From positions 186,001 to 250,000 of the forward strand of contig NZ_JADFBX010000006.1 of assembly GCF_015223055.1 (NCBI RefSeq): 64,000 bases of DNA. Reading direction: 5' to 3'. Below the pieces are notes generated by a model. It was not told the origin of the DNA. It worked only from the letters and a program-made list of their open reading frames with translations, and did no database searches. Positions within the stretch are counted from its first letter, which is position 1, and each line of letters begins with the position of its first letter. Positions 19,101 through 29,100 of this stretch are shown here, in pieces. The position numbers were made by a program, and so were the translations under genes. This stretch comes from Pedobacter sp. MC2016-24. Lineage in GTDB: Bacteria; Bacteroidota; Bacteroidia; Sphingobacteriales; Sphingobacteriaceae.

Positions 19101-19768
19101 AGGTTATCGCGGTATCCCTATTTGGTAAACGTATTAAAAACCAGTTGTATAAAGTATTTAATTTACAAACCAGCGGTCTTGCCGCTACTTATCCAGAGTA
19201 TCCAACCATCCGGTTTGAAAATGATCCCAACATAGGTAAAGTATGGGGACTGGAACTGGAATTGGTTAAAGACCTTGGCCGGATCTGGGATCCGCTGCGT
19301 AACTTTTTTGCAGGTACCAATTTATTGCTGGCACAGAGCCAAATCAAGAAATCAGCGGCACGGTTAAAAGCCAACCGCTCTTTAGACCGGCACACACCAG
19401 ACAATAGCCCTTTGTTTGAGCAGGCGCCATATTCCATAAACGGATGGATCAACTATAATAATAAGCGTTCCGGAACCAGTTTAACAGGAACATTTAACAT
19501 GATCGGTGAACGTTTGGTACAAATTAACTTAACCGGAGAGCCAGATTTGTATACCCGTCCGGTACCCGTTTTGGATTTTGTATTCAGTCAGCGTGTTGTT
19601 AAACGAATCACTTTTAAGGGGTATGCAAAAAACATCCTCAACCCTTCTGTTAAGACAGTTTATGCCAATCCTGGCACAGGAGGCAGATGGTATGGTAATG
19701 AATACATTAACCGTAGTTATCAGCGCGGCGCAGAAGTTATGATGGGATTCACTTACAATTTGTATTAA
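16187..19768 (+). CDS. STN-domain TonB-dependent transducer/receptor (block B gene 1)
   Basis: 1193 aa from 16187; ATGs at 16199 and 16331 are alternatives. The signal peptide core starts near residue 49, and basic pre-extensions of this kind are frequent in this family. Domains in order: STN signalling domain about 80-150 (K-L-K-F-E-N-V-S-V-E-N-C-L-K-A-I); CarboxypepD_reg-like domain about 160-245; plug about 255-375, containing V-A-I-R-G-L-G-D-R and G-I-V-E-L-K-T-K; then a long barrel ending M-G-F-T-Y-N-L-Y. The STN domain together with the upstream sigma/FecR pair makes it a sensor as well as a transporter. It is followed after 2 nt by the DUF4397-like lipoprotein. The paralogue is 3-2333. 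Confidence 0.95.
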   Translation: MIKNMQKGLHLRSSFRFISMLKKAAITVRKKCSEVAKNNLETDKIYFFMKCSFLLIAVNLTFAGILCASPVRSQNLNQKIKLKFENVSVENCLKAIEKESNIQINAQISLLKTSSAKVSINAADITVAEALNRVLNHTNLEYKLIEGYVVITRKPVPIVVTGTVVDEKSHETLIGVSIKIKGSGGGASTDVNGKFKITVPEGGAILQVSYMGYQMREIKVDASTKEITIALRATATQLGEVMVQARRKTNTEVAVLDERKKSAIVQDAISAAQIERTGSITTTQALQKVAGVTITDDKYVAIRGLGDRSVVGQLNGIRLASSDPDRSSIPLDLVPASLLDNVTIYKTVSPDKPADAAAGIVELKTKSVPDSMVVDFVFQSGFNSNIGIGGQYNSFYNSDMGFLGTDINKKNLSKDFLKLEQQYKGGQAEIQRMIANSDYSAAVKQEVNRINGIMQSFDPVMTTRYHQAPVNQLYSASFGNSYTVFKKHKLGVIAGANYYRRTTDISGGDVQQYSIYQGVVTGNPQIKSPRNIPNYITPNSLFMGKYQTYKENTGTETLNYGTLLGLTYRFNPQHEISMQYLGSWGGETQASNMRGAYEYTDLSGDVKSTIYSLRQSYRKLNTFNLQGEHKFLKNEYSPRLSYNVASSRAGQNDPDYRFVNLIDYTPKGGAYIGLPSTNPNNANPGSLYTDHLYALSSGYVNGFGAYGIIQAEPNGRRWRNLDEKNYNYKADLTVPFKLFGAKQEFKTGVNYLNRKRVFNENVLFLPGSNFSSTYSLPLYTVEGNLDRLVSNEIIGIRPISSGNGEGSGSVGGFLYNSQKSPNNYKGFFETKAAYAMMDLKVTEDLRLTGGVRFESTNIQSAVDTSGVFLDPSLTTPGPDGTKVPLTLTNPNSVYKVGYKPFYSLNATYNYKENMNFRAGFNTTLARPELREITNVFEFDAFQMGLVVGNPNLVNQSTQNLDFRWEWFPNNGEVIAVSLFGKRIKNQLYKVFNLQTSGLAATYPEYPTIRFENDPNIGKVWGLELELVKDLGRIWDPLRNFFAGTNLLLAQSQIKKSAARLKANRSLDRHTPDNSPLFEQAPYSINGWINYNNKRSGTSLTGTFNMIGERLVQINLTGEPDLYTRPVPVLDFVFSQRVVKRITFKGYAKNILNPSVKTVYANPGTGGRWYGNEYINRSYQRGAEVMMGFTYNLY

Positions 19769-19770
19769 TT

Positions 19771-21459
19771 ATGAGCGCTTTAAATAAAAATATCAAACAT
19801 TTTCTCCTGCTCAGCTTATGGCTTGCAACCGCATTTACTGCCTGCAAAAAGGATAAGCTGAATATGGATTACGACAATAGGAAAGTTACCGATGCCCGTA
19901 AGGGATCTATGGTCAGGATTGTAAACCTGGCTGGTTATAACCAGGTTCTGGCCAACGGTGATACCTTAACCAATTATGTGGTTAGAGATCCACAGGGCTC
20001 ACTTAGTGACAGCTATCCTGCTACTAAATATTTCAGAGAGAACGGAAGACTTGGATCTACCTGGACCATACCTCAGGAGTTATTTGTCAGCGGCGGATTA
20101 AAATTGGCCACCCAGGAAATCAACTTCGCAGGTAAAGGAAGTGTAAATGAACTCACAGTGACCGATGAACAGCAGGCGGTAGACTACTATCTGCCGACCA
20201 CCTTATTGCCTGGGCAGCCGGCTTATTTGAAAATACCCAGAGCTGTTGCTGCACCTTCAGATCCTGCTAAGTTTAAAATAAGAATTCTCAACCTCAGTTC
20301 GACGACCAGGACAGAAGATCATGTTGAAGACCTTAGGAAACCATTGAGTTTGGCCTGGGCAGATGGAACCCTGGTCAGCCCGACAACCAGTAACATACAG
20401 CCAGGCCAATATTCTGACTATGTTGAATTGCCTTATGGCGCCATACAGTTTAAAGTGCTTACTATACAGGGGTACCAGGTTTCAGCTGCGGGTTCGGATG
20501 TCATCAGTGCTTCAAATTCCACACTGGTAAGTTCACCTAACCTGACTTATGCGCCTGTGAAGACCTTCTTTCCGGGCGGTATTTACACATTGGTGATCTC
20601 TGCAAAAGAAACGACCATTCCATATCCGGGATCAACAACAGATGAAACGTTTAAGGTACTACAAAATACCTTTCAGATCGTGAATGATATTACGGATCCT
20701 GCAAATTTAACTTACAGCCGTTTGCAAGGCGTGAATGTATTGCCAGGAGTAGAGGGTGTAAAAATTATGCTCAATGGACAGCCGCTTGGAAACGCAATGT
20801 CTTACACCAGTCATACCGATTATCAGGCATTTATTACCGGTGATTATAAAATTGAAGCTCTAAATGCATCAGGCGTTAAGCTGGCTGAAATGCAGTTGAA
20901 ACTGGAGGCCAATAAAAACTTTAGCTTATGGGTTTTTCCAGATGTAAACGGTAATCCGGCAATTCAGGCTGTAGCCAATGATCTGAGTGGTAATTATTTT
21001 GCTGGAGGAACAGATGATGCTTCTGCAGGTTACATGAAACAAGCATATCCATTTAACGTCCGTTTCCTGAATTTTTGCCAGGATATTCCCTATTTAACGG
21101 TAACGGGAAATGACGGGGAGGCTTTTAGCGGGTTGTTTCCGGTAGATCCAAACGCCGTAAATAACCTGCGGCCGGGAATTCCACCAATTAATGCGCCTTA
21201 TGTAAGTATACGTCAGGAAAGTGCGGCTTATGAGTTTGTGGCTTTCCGTTCTACACCTGCCATTATTCCAGGTACCTGGGCCAAGGATATTCCAGTGGTA
21301 ACGGGACAAAATCTGATTGCCAGACCCGAATTGTATACCAGAACAGGCTTGCCCAATCATGAACCTGGTATTTACACGGTGGCTTTGGTGGGTAGTACAA
21401 AACCCAATACCCCGGTAGCACAAAAGGCGAAAATGATTATTCTGAAACACAATAAATAA
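19771..21459 (+). CDS. DUF4397-like lipoprotein (block B gene 2)
   Basis: 562 aa with a lipobox at F-T-A-C (Cys25), followed by K-K-D-K. It has the same overall plan as 2336-4069: a conserved mature N-terminus (D-Y-D-N-R-K-V-T-D-A-R-K-G-S), a central block with S-L-A-W-A-D-G-T-L-V, and a C-terminal T-G-Q-N-L-I-A-R-P-E-L-Y. The central region between about residues 75 and 150 differs more. No catalytic motif is visible. It is probably an outer-membrane partner of the receptor encoded 2 nt upstream. Confidence 0.8.
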   Translation: MSALNKNIKHFLLLSLWLATAFTACKKDKLNMDYDNRKVTDARKGSMVRIVNLAGYNQVLANGDTLTNYVVRDPQGSLSDSYPATKYFRENGRLGSTWTIPQELFVSGGLKLATQEINFAGKGSVNELTVTDEQQAVDYYLPTTLLPGQPAYLKIPRAVAAPSDPAKFKIRILNLSSTTRTEDHVEDLRKPLSLAWADGTLVSPTTSNIQPGQYSDYVELPYGAIQFKVLTIQGYQVSAAGSDVISASNSTLVSSPNLTYAPVKTFFPGGIYTLVISAKETTIPYPGSTTDETFKVLQNTFQIVNDITDPANLTYSRLQGVNVLPGVEGVKIMLNGQPLGNAMSYTSHTDYQAFITGDYKIEALNASGVKLAEMQLKLEANKNFSLWVFPDVNGNPAIQAVANDLSGNYFAGGTDDASAGYMKQAYPFNVRFLNFCQDIPYLTVTGNDGEAFSGLFPVDPNAVNNLRPGIPPINAPYVSIRQESAAYEFVAFRSTPAIIPGTWAKDIPVVTGQNLIARPELYTRTGLPNHEPGIYTVALVGSTKPNTPVAQKAKMIILKHNK

Positions 21460-21466
21460 GATTTAT

Positions 21467-22672
21467 ATGTCATTATTAAGAAGACAACATCTTGGATTTT
21501 ACATCATTGCCCTGTTGTTGATTACAGGTTGCAGCAAGGTGGATTATGTTAAAGTAGATAGCCCGGCTTACCTCCGGGTATTTAACAACCTGAACTATGA
21601 AAAAACGCTCGATAGCAAAGACCAGGAGATTCCTTTCCTGGCTATGCTAATCGATCCGGTAATGGACAAAGACGGAATGCCTGTATCTACTAAAATTTTA
21701 GGCGATTTCCTGGACCAGCGTGCACCTTACGCACCGCCATATCCATCACATATCGGGAACAGTACTACAGTAAATAACCCCGAATATCCAGGTAAGGAAG
21801 ATGTACTGGTGGCTCCGGTCCTGAACGGCTTCGACCTGAGCAGCTGGGCGCAGATCCCATCGGGTAAACACAGAATCGTTTTTCTGTTCAGGCCAAAAAA
21901 TACAGTCCCGTTTTTCGAGCTGGAATCCAGACTCAAAACCAAAGTACTGATTGATACAACCCTTGTCCTGGATGAAAAAGAAGTATATACGCTCAATGTA
22001 TTGCAAAAAGACTACCAGACTAAAAAAAATGGAATCCTTTTGAGACATGAAAATTTCTACAAACTCCCGCTTTCTGATTCACTCGTATACGTTAATTTTT
22101 ACAACCTGAGTTCCAAAGGATACTGGGAGGCAGATTATACAGGAAAAGGCGCCAATATTGGCAACAAGGGCGCATTGGGCGATGGGATTCGTGATCGGAT
22201 GAATGTATTTTATACCTTATACAGGAAAAGCAGCACGGAATCTTCGTTGAGTAATTATTTTGGTAAATACCTGGGCGAATTAAAACGCAATACGGGTGAG
22301 CCGGATGTAAGTCCTTATTATAGCTTTCCGCTATTCGCAGATCCGCTTTCTGATGGCATCCATACAGACATTTGGCAACGTCTGGATCTGCTTGCACCAG
22401 GAATGGATCCTTCCAGTAAGCCGTATACTGGTATTCAAAAGGAAACAGACAACAACTGGGCGCCTATATCCTGCTTTGCCAATGGAACGCTACCGCTTGA
22501 CATCATCAGGGGAGATGAGAATTACGTTTTGCTGCCAAATATGATTGTGAACATCCATTCGGGCGTATACAAGTCCCGTTCTTTTGCCACAGTAAATACC
22601 ATTGAGATCGTAAATGGTAAGGCTTACCTCACCACCATACAGCGCAAGTACGCAGCACCAATTTATAAATGA
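21467..22672 (+). CDS. Lipoprotein of unknown function (block B gene 3)
   Basis: 401 aa, lipobox L-I-T-G-C (Cys22). It is the paralogue of 4076-5278, with the shared motifs P-A-Y-L-R-V-F-N-N-L-N-Y, S-S-W-A-Q-I-P-S-G-K-H-R and N-M-I-V-N-I-H-S-G-V-Y. I do not recognise a named family. It begins 7 nt after the previous gene and ends 20 nt before the first fasciclin gene, so it sits firmly in the operon. Because it survives in both copies, it is likely a required component of the apparatus. Confidence 0.75.
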   Translation: MSLLRRQHLGFYIIALLLITGCSKVDYVKVDSPAYLRVFNNLNYEKTLDSKDQEIPFLAMLIDPVMDKDGMPVSTKILGDFLDQRAPYAPPYPSHIGNSTTVNNPEYPGKEDVLVAPVLNGFDLSSWAQIPSGKHRIVFLFRPKNTVPFFELESRLKTKVLIDTTLVLDEKEVYTLNVLQKDYQTKKNGILLRHENFYKLPLSDSLVYVNFYNLSSKGYWEADYTGKGANIGNKGALGDGIRDRMNVFYTLYRKSSTESSLSNYFGKYLGELKRNTGEPDVSPYYSFPLFADPLSDGIHTDIWQRLDLLAPGMDPSSKPYTGIQKETDNNWAPISCFANGTLPLDIIRGDENYVLLPNMIVNIHSGVYKSRSFATVNTIEIVNGKAYLTTIQRKYAAPIYK

Positions 22673-22692
22673 TAACTAGAAGATAACATAAG

Positions 22693-23769
22693 ATGAGCGC
22701 AAAACTATCATTAAAAACGCTATTATTTCATTTGCCAATCCTACTTTTACTTTTCTTCGCCGCCTGTAAAAACGACGACCTGGAAATGGTTAAGGAAAAT
22801 GAGAACATCCGGGCAGGTGCAGATTTTATAAAAAATAATTACCAGCTCAGTCTATTCTCTGCAGCCATTGAAAAAGCAGGCATGTACGATCAGCTAAATG
22901 GTGCTGGCCCATTTACCTTTTTGGCGCCTTCAGATGCGGCTTTTAATGCCATGGGCATCCTAAGGGCATCAGATTTCGATAAAATGAACCGCGACAGTTT
23001 AAAGTCGCTTGTACAACGACATGTACTCAATAGACGGGTCATATTGCAGGATATCCCCGTTAATGGAGTCGATGTACGCTATGCTACACTCGCTGGCACG
23101 CAGGTTTATACGAGTCTTGCCAGTAATTTTAGGGGCGACCCCACACAGGTGATCAACAATCTGTTTTATGATGGGGCATTTGTAGAACGGAAAGATGTAC
23201 AGCTTACCAACGGAAGCTTACAGTTGCTCAACAAGGTGATGAAATATGACTCTGGTACGGTACAAGACTGGTTAAAAAAACAACCACAATACAGCATTTT
23301 CGTAGCTGGGTTAAAAAAGTTTGGTCTTTGGGATAAACTGGCAACACCAGGCCCTTTTACTGTTTTTGCCCCAACAAATGCAGCGCTAACAACTGGAGGC
23401 ATAACCGCCGCTGTAATGGATGCGCTGGTACCCTCTGCATATAACGGGAATCGGCTTTTTGGTGGATATATCCTGGAGGGGAAACATTTTTTCATCTCAG
23501 ATGTGCAGGTTTTTTCTGCTTTCGGTAGCGAGACCGCCTACCTCAAAGAACTGGAAAATGATACCTGGTGTACACAGTTGAGTGTAACCCAGGCCAATGA
23601 TCAATCGCTTAGATACGCCCTGCGCCTGAAGAAAGCGAGGACTGGATTTTCCTATACGACTTCCAGTGGCGGTAATACATCTATGGTTACTGTGGATTAT
23701 TTAACAGATAATGGCGTGGTGCATTCCAGTACAGGAGTAATTGCAAAGCTTGCAGATGCGCGGAAATAA
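22693..23769 (+). CDS. Fasciclin (FAS1) domain lipoprotein 1 (block B gene 4)
   Basis: 358 aa, lipobox F-A-A-C (Cys25). Two FAS1 units are present. The first has F-T-F-L-A-P-S-D-A-A-F and Q-R-H-V-L, the second F-T-V-F-A-P-T-N-A-A-L. It is similar to 5301-6392 over the first about 270 residues, but the last about 85 residues are almost unrelated between the copies apart from the terminal D-N-G-V-V-H-S strand. It is followed by another fasciclin gene 22 nt downstream. Confidence 0.86.
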   Translation: MSAKLSLKTLLFHLPILLLLFFAACKNDDLEMVKENENIRAGADFIKNNYQLSLFSAAIEKAGMYDQLNGAGPFTFLAPSDAAFNAMGILRASDFDKMNRDSLKSLVQRHVLNRRVILQDIPVNGVDVRYATLAGTQVYTSLASNFRGDPTQVINNLFYDGAFVERKDVQLTNGSLQLLNKVMKYDSGTVQDWLKKQPQYSIFVAGLKKFGLWDKLATPGPFTVFAPTNAALTTGGITAAVMDALVPSAYNGNRLFGGYILEGKHFFISDVQVFSAFGSETAYLKELENDTWCTQLSVTQANDQSLRYALRLKKARTGFSYTTSSGGNTSMVTVDYLTDNGVVHSSTGVIAKLADARK

Positions 23770-23791
23770 TAGCCAACAAACAAGATTAAAA

Positions 23792-25081
23792 ATGAAAACG
23801 ATGAACATTAAAAAATCATACGATATATTCCGCGCATTTAACTTTCTTGTTTTTTGTGTATTGATGCTGTTGATGGCATCTTGCAGAAAAGATGAGTTTA
23901 TGCCTGTTCCGGAAGGAGAAATCGTGCCCTCTGAGGAGGCAACGGCCAATTTGAAAGAAGTCCTCAGCGCAACTTCATATACGCTTTTTAAGGCTGCATG
24001 GGCACGCAGTACCATGGAAGCGAAACTCAAAACCTACGGCGAAAGAACTAAATTCACGCTGTTTGTGCCTACTGATGCAGCTTTCCTTGCAGATGGAATG
24101 ACACTGGAGAAAATAAATACTACATCACCGGAAGTCCTGGATGAGTTGCTGATGTACCATACCATTGCAAGCGGTGTCAATCCCAGAGACTTGGTAGCGA
24201 GGCTGGACAATACGATCGAGAAATCAATTCTGCCTAATCCGGCATTACGTACAAAGCCAATATCTCCATTCAATAGCGGTGGTTCTGATCCATATTTTTA
24301 CAGGCAGTATTTAAAAGTTGAGCAAGGACATTTGTATATCAATGGAAAAGATGCCGGGAATGTCCAGCCAATATCCGCTAAAAATGGAATTTTATGGCCG
24401 GTAAACCGTTTGCTGCACAAACCTACAAAAACGATGCTGCAGGCTTTACAGGACGATGGTCGTTTTGGAATTTACCTCGATGTGATGCAAAGGTGTTCAG
24501 ATCTGTATTTTGAAATTACCGAGTACAATTTAGAACGCCCATGGACTCCTGGATTGGTTGTTGACGAAACGCAGGGGCCACCCTATGTAAATATCGTTTT
24601 CAGTTCCTTGCTGGCGCCAACAGATGCAGCTTTTCATACCGCTGGTTTTGCTGATGCAGATGCCGTCATGGAATTCAATAAGAAACGAGGCTTGCCATAT
24701 GTAGATTGGGATCTTGGGGAGGTAGTGGGCATGTTTGCATCAGATTATTTGTTAACGCTCCATCGCTGGTCGGATCTGATCTATCCGAAAAGTGCCAATT
24801 ACTCATTCGGTGGCAGGGCCAATTCGACATGTTTCTATAGTAACGATCTCAACAATGATTTACTGGGAAATTATATGCTGCGGGATGGGCAGTATGACGG
24901 GACTTTACCAGTAATGACCATGCCGCTTGAATTTGGGAAAACCGCAAATGGTGCTGTGACCATTAAAGCCAAAGGATCAACACATACACCTGCAACGATC
25001 ATAGATGGTGATATCAATACCCTTATGGGACCAATCCATGCGGTAGATCATTTAATCCCAACTGCAGATTTTAAGTTTTAA
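23792..25081 (+). CDS. Fasciclin (FAS1) domain lipoprotein 2 (block B gene 5)
   Basis: 429 aa from the ATG at 23792; 23801 is also possible. The longer frame from 23741 overlaps the preceding gene and is rejected. The lipobox is M-A-S-C (Cys31), followed by R-K-D-E. FAS1 signatures are F-T-L-F-V-P-T-D-A-A-F in the first unit and L-A-P-T-D-A-A-F in the second, with a C-terminal G-P-I-H-A-V-D-H-L-I-P. The paralogue is 6403-7638. It is longer, through an insertion around residues 150-165 and a different segment near 330-350. Confidence 0.83.
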   Translation: MKTMNIKKSYDIFRAFNFLVFCVLMLLMASCRKDEFMPVPEGEIVPSEEATANLKEVLSATSYTLFKAAWARSTMEAKLKTYGERTKFTLFVPTDAAFLADGMTLEKINTTSPEVLDELLMYHTIASGVNPRDLVARLDNTIEKSILPNPALRTKPISPFNSGGSDPYFYRQYLKVEQGHLYINGKDAGNVQPISAKNGILWPVNRLLHKPTKTMLQALQDDGRFGIYLDVMQRCSDLYFEITEYNLERPWTPGLVVDETQGPPYVNIVFSSLLAPTDAAFHTAGFADADAVMEFNKKRGLPYVDWDLGEVVGMFASDYLLTLHRWSDLIYPKSANYSFGGRANSTCFYSNDLNNDLLGNYMLRDGQYDGTLPVMTMPLEFGKTANGAVTIKAKGSTHTPATIIDGDINTLMGPIHAVDHLIPTADFKF

Positions 25082-25113
25082 CTGGAATTTATCCATAACA
25101 AGATCAACAACAA

Positions 25114-26118
25114 ATGAATAATAATCGGATACTCAAGCCGCTTTTTTTACCGCTGATGATCCTCATTACAGGATTAGGAGCATGTAAGAAAACAGAAAAT
25201 ATAGTACAACCTGATGCCAGTAAAATCTCCAGGATAATTGCTGATAATTTTAACCTGTCGGTATTTAACAGGGGATTGACCCCGAGCGGGTTAAATGCCA
25301 AATTGCTCGAAGAAGGCCCCTTTACGGTGATCGCACCAAGCGATGACGCATTTAAAGCTGCAGGTTATAATTCCCCGGCAGACCTTATTGCTGCTGATCC
25401 GGGGATCATTTCGCCAATGATGCAATACCATGTGTTAAATGGACGCCTTGATTTTAATACCCTGCCATTCGCATTTAATCAGGAGGTCCGTTCTTATAAT
25501 GGTGGTAAACTTTTTGTAACCCGCTGGGTAAAAGGTCCGGATACACTGCTGACCATTAATGGAGCTGTGATTCTGGCTAAAAATATCAAAGCTTCCAATG
25601 GGTCAATTCAGGTGGTAAACCGGGTATTGAAACCTTATAAGTTTGAATACATATGGGAAGTGATTGCCAACGACCGCAACCTCAGTTTATTTTACCAGGC
25701 ATTACAGCGCGCCGGCTTAACCGGCTTGCTCAGTACAAAAGAAACTTATACGGTGTTTGCACCAAGTAATACAGCCATGAGAGCATATGGATTAACATCC
25801 TTAGCGGACATTGAAGCAAAAGACCCTGCAGAATTGAGCAGCATGCTTCGTTATCATATTTTTGCAGATCGTCGTTTTGTGTACGACTATATCCTAAGTT
25901 CAGGAACTGCAACCGAAAGTAAACAAAGTATGCTGGATGGTAATTCACTAACTGTAAAATTACAGGTGGACCCTAACAACTCAAAGATTTACAATGGGAT
26001 ATTACTAAGAGGTACAGGTAATACATGGGATGTAGAACTTTCCGAAATACAGCGCGATGTACTTGCCGGAAACGGAGTAGTACATACCATTGAAAGTGTG
26101 CTGAGAATTACACAGTAA
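25114..26118 (+). CDS. Fasciclin (FAS1) domain lipoprotein 3 (block B gene 6)
   Basis: 334 aa, lipobox G-L-G-A-C (Cys24), followed by K-K-T-E. Two FAS1 domains have F-T-V-I-A-P-S-D-D-A-F plus Y-H-V-L-N-G, and Y-T-V-F-A-P-S-N plus Y-H-I-F, ending in N-G-V-V-H-T-I-E-S-V-L. Of the three fasciclins this one has the most canonical FAS1 motifs, and it is the most similar between blocks (paralogue 7671-8666). The gap to the preceding gene is 32 nt, as in block A. Confidence 0.88.
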   Translation: MNNNRILKPLFLPLMILITGLGACKKTENIVQPDASKISRIIADNFNLSVFNRGLTPSGLNAKLLEEGPFTVIAPSDDAFKAAGYNSPADLIAADPGIISPMMQYHVLNGRLDFNTLPFAFNQEVRSYNGGKLFVTRWVKGPDTLLTINGAVILAKNIKASNGSIQVVNRVLKPYKFEYIWEVIANDRNLSLFYQALQRAGLTGLLSTKETYTVFAPSNTAMRAYGLTSLADIEAKDPAELSSMLRYHIFADRRFVYDYILSSGTATESKQSMLDGNSLTVKLQVDPNNSKIYNGILLRGTGNTWDVELSEIQRDVLAGNGVVHTIESVLRITQ

Positions 26119-26138
26119 ACCATAATCAGATTTTACAA

Positions 26139-29100
26139 ATGACATTATATAAAATATTCAAAATAAGCATTCTGCTGCTTTTTCTCCTGCTTCCTTTTGC
26201 AGGCAGTGCACAGGAAACCAGTGGTACTTTAAGTGGTACCGTATATGATGGCAGTGGACAGACTTTACCAGGTGCCTCGGTAATTGCAGTCCACCGGCCT
26301 TCAGGAACAAAATATGCTACGGCAGCTGACGGTAAGGGACGTTATTATTTGCCCAACCTGCGCATTGGCGGGCCATACCGTGTTGAGGCCGCTATGATGA
26401 GCATGAAAACTGACGTCAAGGAAGAAATCTCCATCCGACTTGGGGCTGCTATTCAGTTGAATTTTGCTTTGAGTGATGCCACTCAGCAACTGGCAGAAGT
26501 TGCCATTAAGGCTACCAAAAGAGGAGCACAGGCAAGTACTTATGGTTCTGGTAAAAATATCAGTGGTGCACAGATTCGAAATATGGCGACAGTATCACGC
26601 AGCATTACAGATGTTACGCGACTGGTGCCACAAGCTACCAAAGACAATAGTTTTGGTGGTGCCAACTTCCGTTACAATAACGTAACGATTGATGGTGCGG
26701 TAAACAATGATGCCATTGGTTTCAGTCCATCACTGGGTGGTCAATCTGGTACTTCTGGAATGGCAGGTAGTTCCACAAGGACCAACCCAATTTCTTTAGA
26801 TGCAATTGAAGATATGCAGGTGTACTTAGCTCCCTATGATGTTAAGATTGGTAATTTTACGGGCGGATCAGTCAATGCCGTTACACGGAGTGGCACCAAT
26901 ACGCTCAGTGGATCTGTATATGGTTTTGGACGCAATGCAGCGCTTACTGGTAAAGATCGCGTAGGCACATTGGGTAAAATGAATAACGATTTTTATGATT
27001 ATCAGGCTGGTTTTCGCGTTGGATTTCCCATCATCAAAGATAAGCTGTTTTTCTTTAGCAATGAGGAAATTACGCACCGAAGGGATCCCAGTCAGTTAAA
27101 TGTTGGTCAGCAGGAAACCAGTCATATCCTCAGTAAAGCAGATGCGGATGCCATCAGCAATGCCGGATACATCGATGCCGGTACAGCAGGTCTGTTTAAT
27201 ACCTATTCCAAATCCCGTAAATTTTTCAACCGTTTAGATTGGAACATCAACGATCGTCACCAATTGGCTGTACGTAACAACACCATCATCTCTGAGGCTA
27301 CGCATATGGATCGCGATCAGCAGGATTTCAGGTTCAGCAGCATGGGCTTCCTGCAAAAGAACAACCAGACGGCAACAGTAGCGGAGTTAAAAAGCAGGTT
27401 CGGTAGCGGACTTTCGGGAAATTTACTGGTAGGATATACCCGCGTAAATGATTCGAGAGATCCACTAGGTACTCCAGGGGCACCTCAGGTGCAGATTGCT
27501 GGCCGTACACCTGGCACTACAATTTACCTGGGGACAGACCGCGAAGCCAGTATTTTTGACATGAAGCAACGTACACTCGAGCTTACTGCCAACCTGAACT
27601 GGAACATCGGCAGGCATACCCTTACCTTTGGTACACACAATGAGTTGTACAACATCAGCTACGGATTTGTAAACGCCTGGAACGGTAGGGTAGATTACCT
27701 GAGCATTGAGGATTACCTGAGTAATACCCCGTACCGTGTGCGTGGGGCCTATAATTTCAGCAACAACAGCCGTGATTTTATCGAAGCGAATCCTGGTGCA
27801 GTGTTTAACATCAATTTGTACAGTACTTATGTACAAGATGAAATCAGGGTATCCGATAAATTAAAAGTAATTCCTGGATTAAGAGCCGATATGGCTTATC
27901 TGGCCGACCGTCCTGAACTGAATGATAAGGTGCGCAATGCTTTGGCTGATCCATACTTTGGAACAACCTATACCTATACGCCATTGAGCAAAATCAACAA
28001 TAAATATTTAAATAAAGTGCAGATCTCTCCGAGAATCGGCTTCCGTTACGATTGGAACGGAGATCAAAGCCTGATTTTAAGAGGAGGAGCCGGTTTGTTC
28101 ACTGGTAGAATTCCAATGGCCTGGTTGGCCTATGCTTTTTACAACAATGGAAAGAATTTTGGGGGATTTGATCAAAAAGCAGATCAGAAACCTTTTGTTC
28201 CTGGTAGCAACCCACTGGCCGGGGGGCCAAATGGAATTGCCGACTTTATCCAGCAAAATGGGGCGGTAATCAACAATTCAAATAGTGGTAAAACTCAGAT
28301 TGATCTGGTTGATAACGGTTTTGTAATGCCTCAGGTGTTACGTACCAGTATTGGTGTAGATTATGCGACAACCTCTGACTGGAAATTTACCCTCGAAGGA
28401 ATTTATACCAAAAACATCAAAGATGTCTTGTTTCAGCAGTTGAATGTGCAGGATAACCCAACTTATTATGGCTACGATAAGTTGCATCAGCAGCCAATTT
28501 ACAGCGGTACAGTTGACCAACATTTTTCCAATACCTATTTGTTGAGTAATACCAGTAAAGGATACCGCTACAGTTTAACCGGAAGTATCAGTAAAAATGT
28601 GGCGGATGTACTGCAAATGTCTGTTTCTTATACCTATGGGCAGTCAAAAGATCTGTCAAACGGTGTAAGGAACTCTATGGAATCCAACTGGCAGCTGAAC
28701 CAGTCATTGGTACCCAACAATCCTGGTTTGGCGAACAGTAATTTTGACATCCGTAACCGGATCGTAAGTACAATAAGTTATCATAAAGTTTGGAATAAGG
28801 CAGGTAAAACAAATGTTTCCTTGTTTGTCAGTGCACAATCGGGAAGTCCTTTTACTTATGGCATTGTGAACAACAGTGTTCAGGGATTGCCACAGCAGGT
28901 GAGTTTGGCCTATATCCCTTTAAGGGACGAAACGTTGCGCTTCTTTAAAGACAATGCTTCAGGTACGGCTGCTGCACAAGCTGCCGCATTTAACAGGCTA
29001 ATTGATGGTAATGACTACCTCAGCAGCAGAAGGGGGAATTTTACGGAAAGAAATAAGGGGCGTACGCCATGGAATGTTCAGGCAGACCTGCACCTTTCGC